A stretch of DNA of 64,000 nucleotides from Pseudogemmobacter bohemicus (GTDB lineage: Bacteria; Pseudomonadota; Alphaproteobacteria; Rhodobacterales; Rhodobacteraceae). Below the pieces are notes generated by a model, which made no database searches, was not told the DNA's origin, and saw only the letters and a program-made list of their open reading frames with translations. Every line of letters starts with the position of its first letter. The first letter of the stretch is position 1. The position numbers were made by a program, and so were the translations under genes. The stretch spans positions 143,150-207,149 of the forward strand of contig NZ_QNHG01000007.1 in NCBI RefSeq assembly GCF_003290025.1, in the 5' to 3' direction. Below, piece by piece: positions 1 through 6,806 of this stretch.

Positions 1-696
1 CTTCACCCGGTTCCAGAAAGCGATCATCTCGGGCGCGGTGGCGCGCAATTCGGTGCCGTCAAAGCCGTCATAGCCATTCACATTGCTGGCCATCTGCACA
101 TTGTTGCGCGAGTAGTAGTTTTCAAAGAACATCCAGGTCAGCTGGCTGGCGGTCAGCGGGATATAGCCCGCCTCTTTCAGCTTCGGCGCCACGGCTTCGA
201 ACTCGGCCCAGGTTTTCGGGGCCTCAACCCCGGCTTTCGCGAAAGCCTCGGTGTTGAGATACATGATCGGCGCCGAAGAGTTGAACGGCATGCCGATGAA
301 CTTGCCTTCGGCATCGGCGTAGAAATAGCGGATGCCGTCGATAAAGGCTTCGCGGTCAAAGGTATAACCGTTCTGGGTCAGCAGATCCTCGGCCGGGATG
401 GTGGCACCTTTGGCATTGATGATCGTCGCGGCACCGGCGTCAAACACCTGCAGGATATTCGGCTGCCCGCCCGAGCGGAACGCGGCGATGCCGGAGGCCA
501 GCGCCTCTTCATAAGTGCCTTTGGAAACCGGAGTGATGGCGCAGGCCGATTGCGCTGCGTTGAATTTCTCGGCGACCTGGTTGATCACTTGCTCATTGGC
601 GCCGCCCATGCCGTGCCACCAGGTAATCTGGACCGGGTTGGCAAAGGCCGGGGCTGCGGTTGCCAGCAGTGCCAGCGCGGGAAGGACTTTTTTCAT
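1..696 (-). CDS. ABC transporter substrate-binding protein, UgpB/sugar type (3' end outside window)
   Basis: This is the N-terminal 232 residues of a periplasmic binding protein that runs off the left edge. It starts at 696 with a clear Sec signal peptide (MKKVLPALALLATAAPAFA, cleaved near residue 19), followed by NPVQITWWHGMGG. That opening (W-WH-G then an NEQVINQVAEKFN helix) is typical of the UgpB/MalE-like family that binds glycerol-3-phosphate or oligosaccharides. Later segments such as GGQPNILQVFDAGAATII and IGMPFNSSAPIMYLN also fit UgpB. The reading frame is uninterrupted within the window, so the gene may still be intact even though the DNA upstream of it is decayed. The substrate cannot be decided from this half, and any partner permease and ATPase genes would lie outside the window. 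Confidence 0.85.
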   Translation of the reverse strand, partial: MKKVLPALALLATAAPAFANPVQITWWHGMGGANEQVINQVAEKFNAAQSACAITPVSKGTYEEALASGIAAFRSGGQPNILQVFDAGAATIINAKGATIPAEDLLTQNGYTFDREAFIDGIRYFYADAEGKFIGMPFNSSAPIMYLNTEAFAKAGVEAPKTWAEFEAVAPKLKEAGYIPLTASQLTWMFFENYYSRNNVQMASNVNGYDGFDGTELRATAPEMIAFWNRVK

Positions 697-814
697 CGCA
701 AGGTTCCTCATCGGGAAGATGGGCGGACCCTGGCGGGGCTTTGTAACGCCTGCACTGCAATGGCGCAGCAGTTTCGCGACAATCCGGCCGCACCCCGGTT
801 TGAGGCCTGGCAAG

Positions 815-1185
815 TGGTTCAGAACTGATCACCCCGGCATCCACATTAAGGGTCTGGCCGGTGATCCAGGCCGCGTCACCTGGTACCAGAATCGCCATCA
901 GTGCGCCTGGACCCACTTCCCCCCGGATCCGGCTCCGGTCGCGGCATGATGCCGCGTATAGAGGAAACTCTGCCGCGCCTGGCCGGATGCGGTGTTGATC
1001 GGCCACCCTTTGTGCCGCTGGCGCGGAAGCGCTTCACCGCCTCCTCGCAGCAGAGAAAAATACCTCAGGTGTTCAGATCGCGATGCAGATCCCATTCGCG
1101 GCCGCCCGGATCCTCGACTTTTTCGATGGTGAAGACCCCCGCATTCCACGCCGGGGCAGACAGCACCCAGTCTTCGCCTCAACAC
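815..1185 (-). pseudogene. Remnant of a short-chain dehydrogenase/reductase
   Basis: Pieces of one SDR protein can be read on the minus strand in shifting frames. From about 1165 downwards one reads WNAGVFTIEKVEDPGGREW and then DLHRDLNT, a stop codon, and GIFLCCEEAVKRFRASG. After a frame change comes NTASGQARQSFLYTRHHAA, which corresponds to the segment around the catalytic Tyr-x-x-x-Lys. After a deletion comes the family's C-terminus, MAILVPGDAAWITGQTLNVDAG. The Rossmann N-terminus is missing, there is an in-frame stop, at least one frameshift, and the region between the catalytic site and the C-terminus is lost. It therefore cannot make a working enzyme. It lies just upstream of the binding-protein gene on the same strand and was probably part of the same sugar or polyol catabolic cluster. 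Confidence 0.7.
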
Positions 1186-1578
1186 AGGCGTAAGCCTCTC
1201 AAGCCTGTTTCCGGGGGGCTTCGCCCTGGTTCCCGCCGCGATGTCGGGCGTATAGGTCTCGATCACGGTGACGGCGCCGCTGGCGCCTTTCCGGGGCGAA
1301 ACAGGTGGCGACATCCGCGCCCGATCCGCTTAGTGCCCCTGCACCCTGAACCGCTTGCAGAACGACATCCGGGGCATGGCGATCTCTCAGGCAAAGCGGC
1401 AGGGTGTGATCGGGATCCGCTATGGCGAATGCCAGCATATTCATAGGGATACTGGCACCGCATTCAATCGCGACGCGCCCGACAACGTCTGGTCTGTGTC
1501 GAGGGATACCGGATGATCGGGATCGCCAGGACACGAAGACTGAACGCGCGACCGTTGATCCCTGACGCGCCCACCGCA
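1186..1578. other. Decayed DNA without a recognisable gene
   Basis: About 390 bases between the dehydrogenase remnant and the tandem repeat carry no reading frame that I can assign. A short plus-strand stretch at about 1372-1520 reads RGMAISQAKRQGVIGIR and on to a stop; it looks protein-like but I do not recognise its family. Given the remnants on both sides I read this as further gene debris. Confidence 0.5.
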
Positions 1579-1660
1579 GCGTCTGGCTGCGTCTGGCTGC
1601 GTCTGGCTGCGTCTGGCTGCGTCTGGCTGCGTCTGGCTGCGTCTGGCTGCGTCTGGCTGC
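1579..1660. repeat. Perfect tandem repeat, 10-bp unit x 8
   Basis: The unit gtctggctgc is repeated eight times without a mismatch from 1581 to 1660, with a partial copy (gc) just before. Because 10 is not a multiple of 3, the repeat runs through all reading frames and makes a 10-residue protein periodicity in spurious open frames on both strands. It sits in the decayed cluster, between debris of an SDR gene and of an ABC ATPase gene. It looks like a young slippage product. Confidence 0.97.
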
Positions 1661-1666
1661 GAAGAG

Positions 1667-1834
1667 ATGCAATTGCCGTTTCACCTCGTCAAACGGCTGA
1701 AGGCCGATGGCGGCGGCATTCTCTATATCCCGCACCGGCTGGATGAGATCCACCAGATCATTGAAGCGCTGGCCGCCCGCCCGCTGGAGCGTATGTTCCC
1801 CGGCATGCCGGAACCCGGTGAGGATGTGGTGCCG
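1667..1834 (+). pseudogene. Internal fragment of a RbsA/MglA-type sugar ABC ATPase
   Basis: The frame reads HLVKRLKADGGGILYIPHRLDEI, which matches the segment after Walker B in the duplicated sugar ATPases (family form: LKADGVAVIYISHRMDEI). It then jumps directly to LAARPLERMFPGMPEPGEDV, which matches the linker further on (family form: MVGRDLSELFP). Walker A, the signature motif and the second ATPase half are all absent. It is therefore an internally deleted scrap of a sugar importer ATPase, consistent with decay of a whole importer cluster here. Confidence 0.6.
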
Positions 1835-1851
1835 GCAACACCTTCCGCGAC

Positions 1852-2253
1852 GTGAATTCCAGGTGCGGCGCGATCCTTTGGCATTGCCGGGCTGATGGGC
1901 GCGGGTCGGTCATCAACATCGTCTCTATGTCAGGGATGATCGTCAATCGCAGCCTGTCGCAATGCCATTACAACGTCTCGAAAGCCGGGATCCCGCTGTC
2001 GAAATCCATGGCGATGGACCGGGTGATGCGCGGCCTGCGGGTCAACACCGTCTCGCCAGGCTATACCGCCACGCCGACGAACACCCACCCCGACAGCGTG
2101 CATCAGACCAGATTGTTCGGGGCTGGTCCGCTGATCGGGCGCATGGCTTCGGTCGATGAAATGGTCGGGCCGGCGGTCTTCCTGCTCCGAGAGCCGGCGC
2201 GCTATGTCACCGGCGTCAATCTGCTGGTCGGTCACGGTTTCTGCTGCTGGTAA
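1852..2253 (+). pseudogene. C-terminal half of a second short-chain dehydrogenase
   Basis: From about 1900 the frame reads GSVINIVSMSGMIVNRSLSQ, followed by YNVSKAG (the catalytic Tyr-x-x-x-Lys), RGLRVNTVSPGYTATP, GRMASVDEMVGPAVFLL and a C-terminal YVTGVNLLVGHGFCCW. These are the catalytic and C-terminal parts of a sugar/polyol SDR. The whole NAD-binding Rossmann half with its TGxxxGIG motif is missing, and no start codon is positioned to restore it. The reading frame itself is clean, so truncation is probably more recent than the decay of the SDR remnant at 0.8-1.2 kb. The short product would not be functional. Confidence 0.7.
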
Positions 2254-2334
2254 GCGGGCTTGTCTTTGCCGGGCGGGTAAGACAGAAATCGCGGCAACGG
2301 CGCTGAATGACCAGGCCGGACCCGGATCACCAAT

Positions 2335-3225
2335 ATGCAAAGCCCCGACGCCCGCAATCGTCTCGCCCTGCCGGGGCTGCTGCTTGGCGGCGTGCTGATC
2401 GGCTGTTCGCCGATCTGGGTGCGGCTGTCCGAGGTCGGTTCGGTCTCGACCGCCTTCTGGCGGCTGGCGCTGGCACTGATCCCGCTGCTGCTGCTGGCCG
2501 GGCGGGAACGGGCAGGCGGTGCGACCCGGCCCAAAGGACTTGCCGATATAATCACCATCAGCCTGCCCGGAGTGATTCTTGGCGCCGAGCTGGTGGCCTG
2601 GCATATCTCGCTGAATCTGACTTCGGTGGCGAATTCGACGCTGCTGGTGAATATGGCGCCGGTATTTGTCGCGCTATTCGCCTGGATCGCGCTGCGAAAA
2701 CCCCCCGGAGCGCTGTTTGCGCTGGCCCTTGCGGTGACGATCTTCGGTGTCGTCGTGCTGAAGGGCGGGCCGACCGCACTGGGCGAGGGTGATCTCAGGG
2801 GCGACGCGGTGGCGATCTTCGCCGCCATGCTTTACGCCGCCTATATCCTGATGCTGGGCCGCGCGCGGCAGCGTTTCGCGACCGGCACCATCATGCTGTG
2901 GAGCACCGTCGCCGCGGCCCTCGCCGTCTTCCCCTTCGCGCTGATCACCGAGCCGATGCTGATTCCGTTGAGCCTTGCCGGCTGGGCTGTGCTGCTTGGC
3001 CTGTCATGGATCAGCCAGGCCGGCGGCCAGAGCCTGATCGCCTGGGCGCTGGCCTTCCTGCCCGCGACCTTCTCGTCGCTGACGCTTTTGTTGCAGCCGG
3101 TGATTGCCGCATTGCTGGCCTGGGTGGTGCTGGATGAAGCACTGACGCTTTCCCAGGCGCTTGGGGGCGTGATCGTGCTTTGTGGCATATGGATCGCACG
3201 TGCGGCACAGATGCGACAGCTGTGA
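2335..3225 (+). CDS. DMT-superfamily (EamA) transporter
   Basis: A 296-residue integral membrane protein made of two EamA repeats (about residues 10-145 and 155-290), giving ten predicted hydrophobic segments. The N-terminus (RLALPGLLLGGVLIGCSPIW) and the second-half segments SLIAWALAFLPATFSSLTLL and ALLAWVVLDEALTLSQALGG are typical of the RhaT/YdcZ/RarD-like drug/metabolite exporters. The length is the usual one for the family. It probably exports an amino acid or other small metabolite, but the substrate cannot be inferred. No strong Shine-Dalgarno precedes the ATG at 2335. The stop codon lies immediately before the PmrA-like box of the next gene, so the two genes need not share a transcript. 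Confidence 0.85.
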   Translation: MQSPDARNRLALPGLLLGGVLIGCSPIWVRLSEVGSVSTAFWRLALALIPLLLLAGRERAGGATRPKGLADIITISLPGVILGAELVAWHISLNLTSVANSTLLVNMAPVFVALFAWIALRKPPGALFALALAVTIFGVVVLKGGPTALGEGDLRGDAVAIFAAMLYAAYILMLGRARQRFATGTIMLWSTVAAALAVFPFALITEPMLIPLSLAGWAVLLGLSWISQAGGQSLIAWALAFLPATFSSLTLLLQPVIAALLAWVVLDEALTLSQALGGVIVLCGIWIARAAQMRQL

Positions 3226-3229
3226 GGCA

Positions 3230-3246
3230 TTTAAGCTCTGGTTAAG
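3230..3246 (+). promoter_or_regulatory. PmrA/QseB-like direct-repeat box 1
   Basis: TTTAAG-CTCTG-GTTAAG: two TTAAG half-sites in direct repeat with an 11-bp period, 43 bases upstream of the first L,D-transpeptidase start. This is the form bound by PmrA/BasR/QseB-type response regulators of the OmpR family (half-site yTTAAk, five-base spacer). The same 17-base pattern with one change in its core recurs at 4018. Confidence 0.65.
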
Positions 3247-3288
3247 GTATGCGGGCAAGATCCGCCCGAAATATTCCGGAGTAGTCCC

Positions 3289-4008
3289 ATGCCCAACCTG
3301 TCCGGCGCCGCCTTTCTTGCGCTGTCGCTCTTTGCCATGACCGCCTGTGTGCCGGTCGAGCCGACGCCCACCGACCCGGCCGCCGCCGCTGCGGCCGCCG
3401 AGGCAAAGGCCGAAACCGCGCGCGCCGAGGCGCAAAGGCGCATCGCCTTTGCCCCGGTCAGCGGCGATGTGGCCGAGATGTATGCCGCGCGCGAGGATGG
3501 CGGCCAGATGATCGCCGGCATCGACCCGGCAAAGATGAACCCGGATCATGTCCGCCGTGTGATCGCATTCCAGACCGAAGAGGCTCCGGGCACCATCATC
3601 GTCGATCAGGGTGCCCGCGTGCTTTACTTCGTGATGCCCGAAGGCAAGGCGCTGCGCTATGCGATCGGCGTCGGCCCGGATGCGATGCGTTTTGACGGTG
3701 GCGATGCGATCATCGACCGCAAACAGGCCTGGCCGCGCTGGATCCCCACCGCCGATATGGTGAAACGCAATCCGGGCCGCTACCTGCAATTTAAGGACGG
3801 AGTGCCGGGCGGTATCTCGAATCCGCTGGGCGCGCGCGCACTTTATATGCAGAAAGACGGGCGCGACACCTATTACCGGGTGCATGGCACCAATGACCCT
3901 TCCTCGGTGGGCCGTGCGGTTTCGGCAGGCTGTATCCGGATGCTGAACCAGGATGTGATTGATCTTCACGCCAGAGTGAGCATCGGCGCGAAAATCGTGG
4001 TGCGCTGA
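3289..4008 (+). CDS. L,D-transpeptidase, YkuD family, lipoprotein
   Basis: A 239-residue YkuD-domain enzyme that forms or exchanges L,D cross-links (or lipoprotein attachments) in peptidoglycan, acting in the periplasm. The N-terminus is a lipoprotein signal (MPNLSGAAFLALSLFAMTAC) with the lipobox Cys at residue 20. A short Ala/Glu-rich helix follows at about 28-50. The catalytic domain is C-terminal: His199 in VHGTNDPSSVG and the nucleophile Cys215 in SAGCIRM, the standard YkuD pair, followed by the conserved Asn/Asp region LNQDVIDL. Upstream is a PmrA/QseB-like box. A second YkuD gene follows 87 bases downstream with its own copy of the box, so the two are probably co-regulated rather than in one simple operon. 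Confidence 0.92.
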   Translation: MPNLSGAAFLALSLFAMTACVPVEPTPTDPAAAAAAAEAKAETARAEAQRRIAFAPVSGDVAEMYAAREDGGQMIAGIDPAKMNPDHVRRVIAFQTEEAPGTIIVDQGARVLYFVMPEGKALRYAIGVGPDAMRFDGGDAIIDRKQAWPRWIPTADMVKRNPGRYLQFKDGVPGGISNPLGARALYMQKDGRDTYYRVHGTNDPSSVGRAVSAGCIRMLNQDVIDLHARVSIGAKIVVR

Positions 4009-4017
4009 GGCTGATGT

Positions 4018-4034
4018 CTTAAGCTCCGGTTAAG
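4018..4034 (+). promoter_or_regulatory. PmrA/QseB-like direct-repeat box 2
   Basis: CTTAAG-CTCCG-GTTAAG, 62 bases upstream of the second L,D-transpeptidase start. From position 4019 on it differs from box 1 by only one base over 17. The half-sites are one helical turn apart, as expected for a head-to-tail OmpR-family dimer. Confidence 0.7.
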
Positions 4035-4095
4035 GCCGGGGAGTGATCGGGGCAATCAGGGGCGGCAAACGCCCGTGACTGTAAGGAGAGCAGAG

Positions 4096-4671
4096 ATGAG
4101 CGATACCCAAATGCGCCGCCGGGCACTGCTGACCGGTGCCGCCGCGTTTGCCACCCTGGCGATGCCGGCGGTGCTGCGCGCCGAGAGCCAGGCATTGCCG
4201 GCCTATCCGCGGCACAATTCCTCGGGTTTCCGGATGCAGGACTGGCGCGACCATTTCGACAGCCTCGGCTCGGGGGTGATCGTCGCCGATTTCACCTCAC
4301 GGGCGCTGCATTACTGGTCGGGGGACGGGACGGATTACCGCCTGTACCCCACGTCGGTGCCGTTGACCGAAGAGCTGACCAAACGCGGCTATACCGAGGT
4401 GGTCCGCAAGAAAGTCGGACCGTCCTGGACCCCCACCGCCGATATGCGCCGCCGCGACCCGTCGCTGCCGGCCTTCCTGCCGCCGGGCAAGGACAATCCG
4501 TTGGGGACACATGCGATGTATCTCAGCTGGCCCGCCTATCTGATCCATGGCACCCATGACACGAGGAAGATCGGGCGGCCGTCCTCCTCTGGCTGTATCG
4601 GGCTTTACAATGAGCATATCCAGCAGCTTTTCGCCGTGGTGCCGATAGGCACCCGCGTGCGGATCATCTGA
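4096..4671 (+). CDS. L,D-transpeptidase, YkuD family, Tat-exported
   Basis: A 191-residue periplasmic peptidoglycan L,D-transpeptidase. I chose the ATG at 4096 because AAGGAGA lies six bases upstream. A start at 4075 would add seven residues ahead of the signal. The N-terminus MSDTQMRRRALLTGAAAFAT is a twin-arginine signal, with cleavage likely after AVLRA. The catalytic pair is His151 in LIHGTHDTRKIG and Cys167 in SSGCIGL. It is a different export type from its lipoprotein neighbour, so the cell appears to place one YkuD enzyme on a membrane anchor and one as a folded soluble protein. It converges with the sensor-kinase gene, whose stop lies five bases past its own. Confidence 0.92.
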   Translation: MSDTQMRRRALLTGAAAFATLAMPAVLRAESQALPAYPRHNSSGFRMQDWRDHFDSLGSGVIVADFTSRALHYWSGDGTDYRLYPTSVPLTEELTKRGYTEVVRKKVGPSWTPTADMRRRDPSLPAFLPPGKDNPLGTHAMYLSWPAYLIHGTHDTRKIGRPSSSGCIGLYNEHIQQLFAVVPIGTRVRII

Positions 4672-4676
4672 CCGGA

Positions 4677-6050
4677 TCAGGCGGCGGGCAGGATCAGCTC
4701 TGCCCGTTCGCCACCGCCGTCCCGCGGCGAGAGGCTGAGCCTGCCGCCCATCCGTTCCATCACCGCCGCAACGATTGCAAGCCCCAGCCCGCTGCCCTGC
4801 CCCGAAGGGCTTGAGGCGCCGCGCCAGAACCGCTCGGTCACATGGGCACGGTCGGAGGCCAAAATGCCGGGGCCACGGTCCAGCACGGTGAAGCGGACCT
4901 CTTGTGTATCGCAGGCCATGCTGGCCTCGACCACAGCCCCGGGGGGCGAGGCGAGGATCGCATTTTCGATCAGATTGCGCAAAGCCGGAGCCAGCAGCAT
5001 CGCCTGGCGGGTGCGCCAGAGCCCGGTCGCAGCCCTGGTCTCAAGCCCCACACCGCGCTGCGCGGCCAGTCCGTGCAACCCCTCGGCCAGATCGGCCAGC
5101 AGCCGGGCGCCATCCTGTTCCGGCCCGCTTTCACCGCTGGTCTCGGCGGCATTCTCGGCCGCCGTCATATCCAGCAGCTGGCGCACCATGCGGTCAGTCC
5201 TGGCCACCCCGGTCGAGATCTGCGCCAAAGCGCGGTTGCGGGTCGCCTCATCCGGCGCAATCGTCGCGATTTGCGCCTGGGTCTTCAGCCCCGCCAGCGG
5301 CGTCTTCAGCTCATGCGCGGCAAAGGCGGTGAAGCTGCGTTCCCGCTCGCGGGCGGAGTTCACCCGGCGAAACAGCCCGTTCAGCGCCGAAACCATCGGG
5401 CGCAGCTCACGCGGCCCGGGCGGCAGATCAAGGGCCGAAAGATCGGTCGCCGGTCGCGCCGCCAGCCCCCGCGCCAACCGGTCAAGCGGCGCGAGACCGC
5501 GCCCCACCGCGAACCAGATCAGCGCCGCCAGCACCGGCAAAATGGCCAGAGCCGGCGCCAGCAGACCCAGAATCACGCCACGCACCAGCCGCTCGCGCAT
5601 CGAAAGCGCATCGCCGACCATCACGCGGACCCCCAGTTCGGTGTCGATATGGGAATAGACCCGCCAGGTCTCTCCCTCGACCTCGCGTTCGGAAAACCCG
5701 GCCGCATCATCGGCCAGCCGCGCCCTGGGCGCCCCGTCGGATTCGCTTTTCAGCCGGCCGTCAAAGCCCCAGACCTGACAGATCAGCTCATGCGAATAGC
5801 CCTCGGGGCCGCCTTCGGGCAGGATATGCGGCCGGGGATGCGCCAGTTTCTCCACCGCCTCGCCGACCACACCGCCATTCCGCGCAATCAGCGAGGCCAC
5901 CATATGTGCGGATTCCTGCAGCCGGCGGTCCAGCACATGATTGACCTCCATTCGGGTCGAATACTGGATCCAGATCACGGCCGAGAGCCAGACCACCCCG
6001 GTCGCCGCCATCAGGATCAGGAAAAGCCGCATCCGGATCGAGGACATCAC
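4677..6050 (-). CDS. Sensor histidine kinase, QseC/PmrB/TctE-like
   Basis: A 457-residue membrane kinase. A first transmembrane segment near residues 9-28 and a second near 160-180 flank a periplasmic sensor of about 130 residues, followed by a HAMP-like linker (GRGLAPLDRLARGLAAR). The H-box is FAAHELKTPLAGLKTQ (phospho-His near residue 245). The ATPase part shows the N-box LRNLIENAILASPPG, G1 DRGPGI and G2 GSGLGLAI. The gene overlaps the end of the response-regulator gene by four bases (ATGA), so the pair is translationally coupled. Signals sensed by QseC/PmrB relatives include metal ions, acid and cationic peptides; which applies here cannot be seen. The neighbouring cell-wall genes suggest an envelope-stress role. 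Confidence 0.9.
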   Translation of the reverse strand: MMSSIRMRLFLILMAATGVVWLSAVIWIQYSTRMEVNHVLDRRLQESAHMVASLIARNGGVVGEAVEKLAHPRPHILPEGGPEGYSHELICQVWGFDGRLKSESDGAPRARLADDAAGFSEREVEGETWRVYSHIDTELGVRVMVGDALSMRERLVRGVILGLLAPALAILPVLAALIWFAVGRGLAPLDRLARGLAARPATDLSALDLPPGPRELRPMVSALNGLFRRVNSARERERSFTAFAAHELKTPLAGLKTQAQIATIAPDEATRNRALAQISTGVARTDRMVRQLLDMTAAENAAETSGESGPEQDGARLLADLAEGLHGLAAQRGVGLETRAATGLWRTRQAMLLAPALRNLIENAILASPPGAVVEASMACDTQEVRFTVLDRGPGILASDRAHVTERFWRGASSPSGQGSGLGLAIVAAVMERMGGRLSLSPRDGGGERAELILPAA

Positions 6051-6730
6051 GCCTGCCCCCCGGGCGATGTCCCGGGTGCCAGCCGGTAGCCCGCGCCCCG
6101 CACCGTCTCGATGAAATCGGGGCCGAGCTTTGCGCGGAGTTTGTGGATATGCACTTCGACCGTGTTCGAGCCGACCTCTTCCTGCCAGCCATAAAGCCGG
6201 TCCTCAAGGAAAGCCTTGCCGAGGATCGCGCCGGGGCGCTCCATCAGGGCCTGGATCAGGGTGAATTCGCGGTTCGGAAAGACCACTTCGCGCCCGCCGA
6301 TCGTGCCGCGCATCCGCGCCGGGTCGAGCGTCAGCCCGTTCCAGCTGAGCACGCCTTCGGCCCGGCCCTGGCGGCGCCTGAGGATCGCGCGCAGCCGTGC
6401 CGCCAGCTCGTCCAGCTCGAACGGTTTGCCGAGATAATCATCCGCCCCGGCATCAAGCCCCGCGACCTTGTCTTCCAGCCGGTCGCGGGCGGTCAGCAAA
6501 AGGACCGGCAGGTCGCTTTCCTCTGCCCGCATCTCGCGCAACAGCCCCAGCCCCGAGCCATCGGGCAGCATCAGGTCCAGTACCATCGCCTCGAAACTGC
6601 CCGCCGCCAGCGCCACACGGGCATCAGAAACCGAGCCCACCGCATCGGGCGAGAATCCGGCCAGCCGCAGCCCGACGCTGAGCCCGTCGCGCAAAAGGTC
6701 GTCATCCTCGACAATCAGGATCCGCATCAC
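6047..6730 (-). CDS. Response regulator, OmpR family (QseB/PmrA-like)
   Basis: A 227-residue regulator with an N-terminal receiver (acidic pocket VEDDD, phospho-Asp in VLDLMLPDGSG, conserved Lys in GKPFELDELA) and a C-terminal winged helix (LTLDPARMRG to VEVHIHKLRAKLG). The C-terminal VRGAGYRLAPG is typical of the QseB/PmrA/TctD group. It is the first gene of a two-gene operon with the kinase. A direct-repeat box lies 38 bases upstream of its start at 6768-6784, consistent with autoregulation. The same box type lies before both L,D-transpeptidase genes about 2-3 kb away, which makes those genes likely direct targets. Confidence 0.92.
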   Translation of the reverse strand: MMRILIVEDDDLLRDGLSVGLRLAGFSPDAVGSVSDARVALAAGSFEAMVLDLMLPDGSGLGLLREMRAEESDLPVLLLTARDRLEDKVAGLDAGADDYLGKPFELDELAARLRAILRRRQGRAEGVLSWNGLTLDPARMRGTIGGREVVFPNREFTLIQALMERPGAILGKAFLEDRLYGWQEEVGSNTVEVHIHKLRAKLGPDFIETVRGAGYRLAPGTSPGGQA

Positions 6731-6767
6731 ATCCCCGCATTTCCACCGGTGGCAATGCCCGGCCCGG

Positions 6768-6784
6768 ACTAAGCCATATTTAAG
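6768..6784 (+). promoter_or_regulatory. PmrA/QseB-like direct-repeat box 3
   Basis: ACTAAG-CCATA-TTTAAG, same spacing as boxes 1 and 2 with one mismatch in the first half-site. It lies in the 76-base gap between kup and the response-regulator gene. Its orientation is opposite to that gene, so it is a weaker call than the other two. Confidence 0.5.
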
Positions 6785-6806
6785 CCGGGCGTGGGAAGGG
6801 CACCAG

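Noticed and set aside
1579..1660. Possible CRISPR-like array
   Set aside because: The units are only 10 bases and directly adjacent with no spacers, and no cas genes are near.
1199..1753. A 184-residue minus-strand open frame with internal 10-residue repeats
   Set aside because: The periodicity is produced by the 10-bp DNA repeat passing through all frames; there is no conserved domain or ribosome-binding site and it runs across gene debris.
697..2334. Decayed tract as an insertion sequence
   Set aside because: No transposase-like frame and no terminal inverted repeats were found; the readable fragments match catabolic enzymes and a transporter ATPase.
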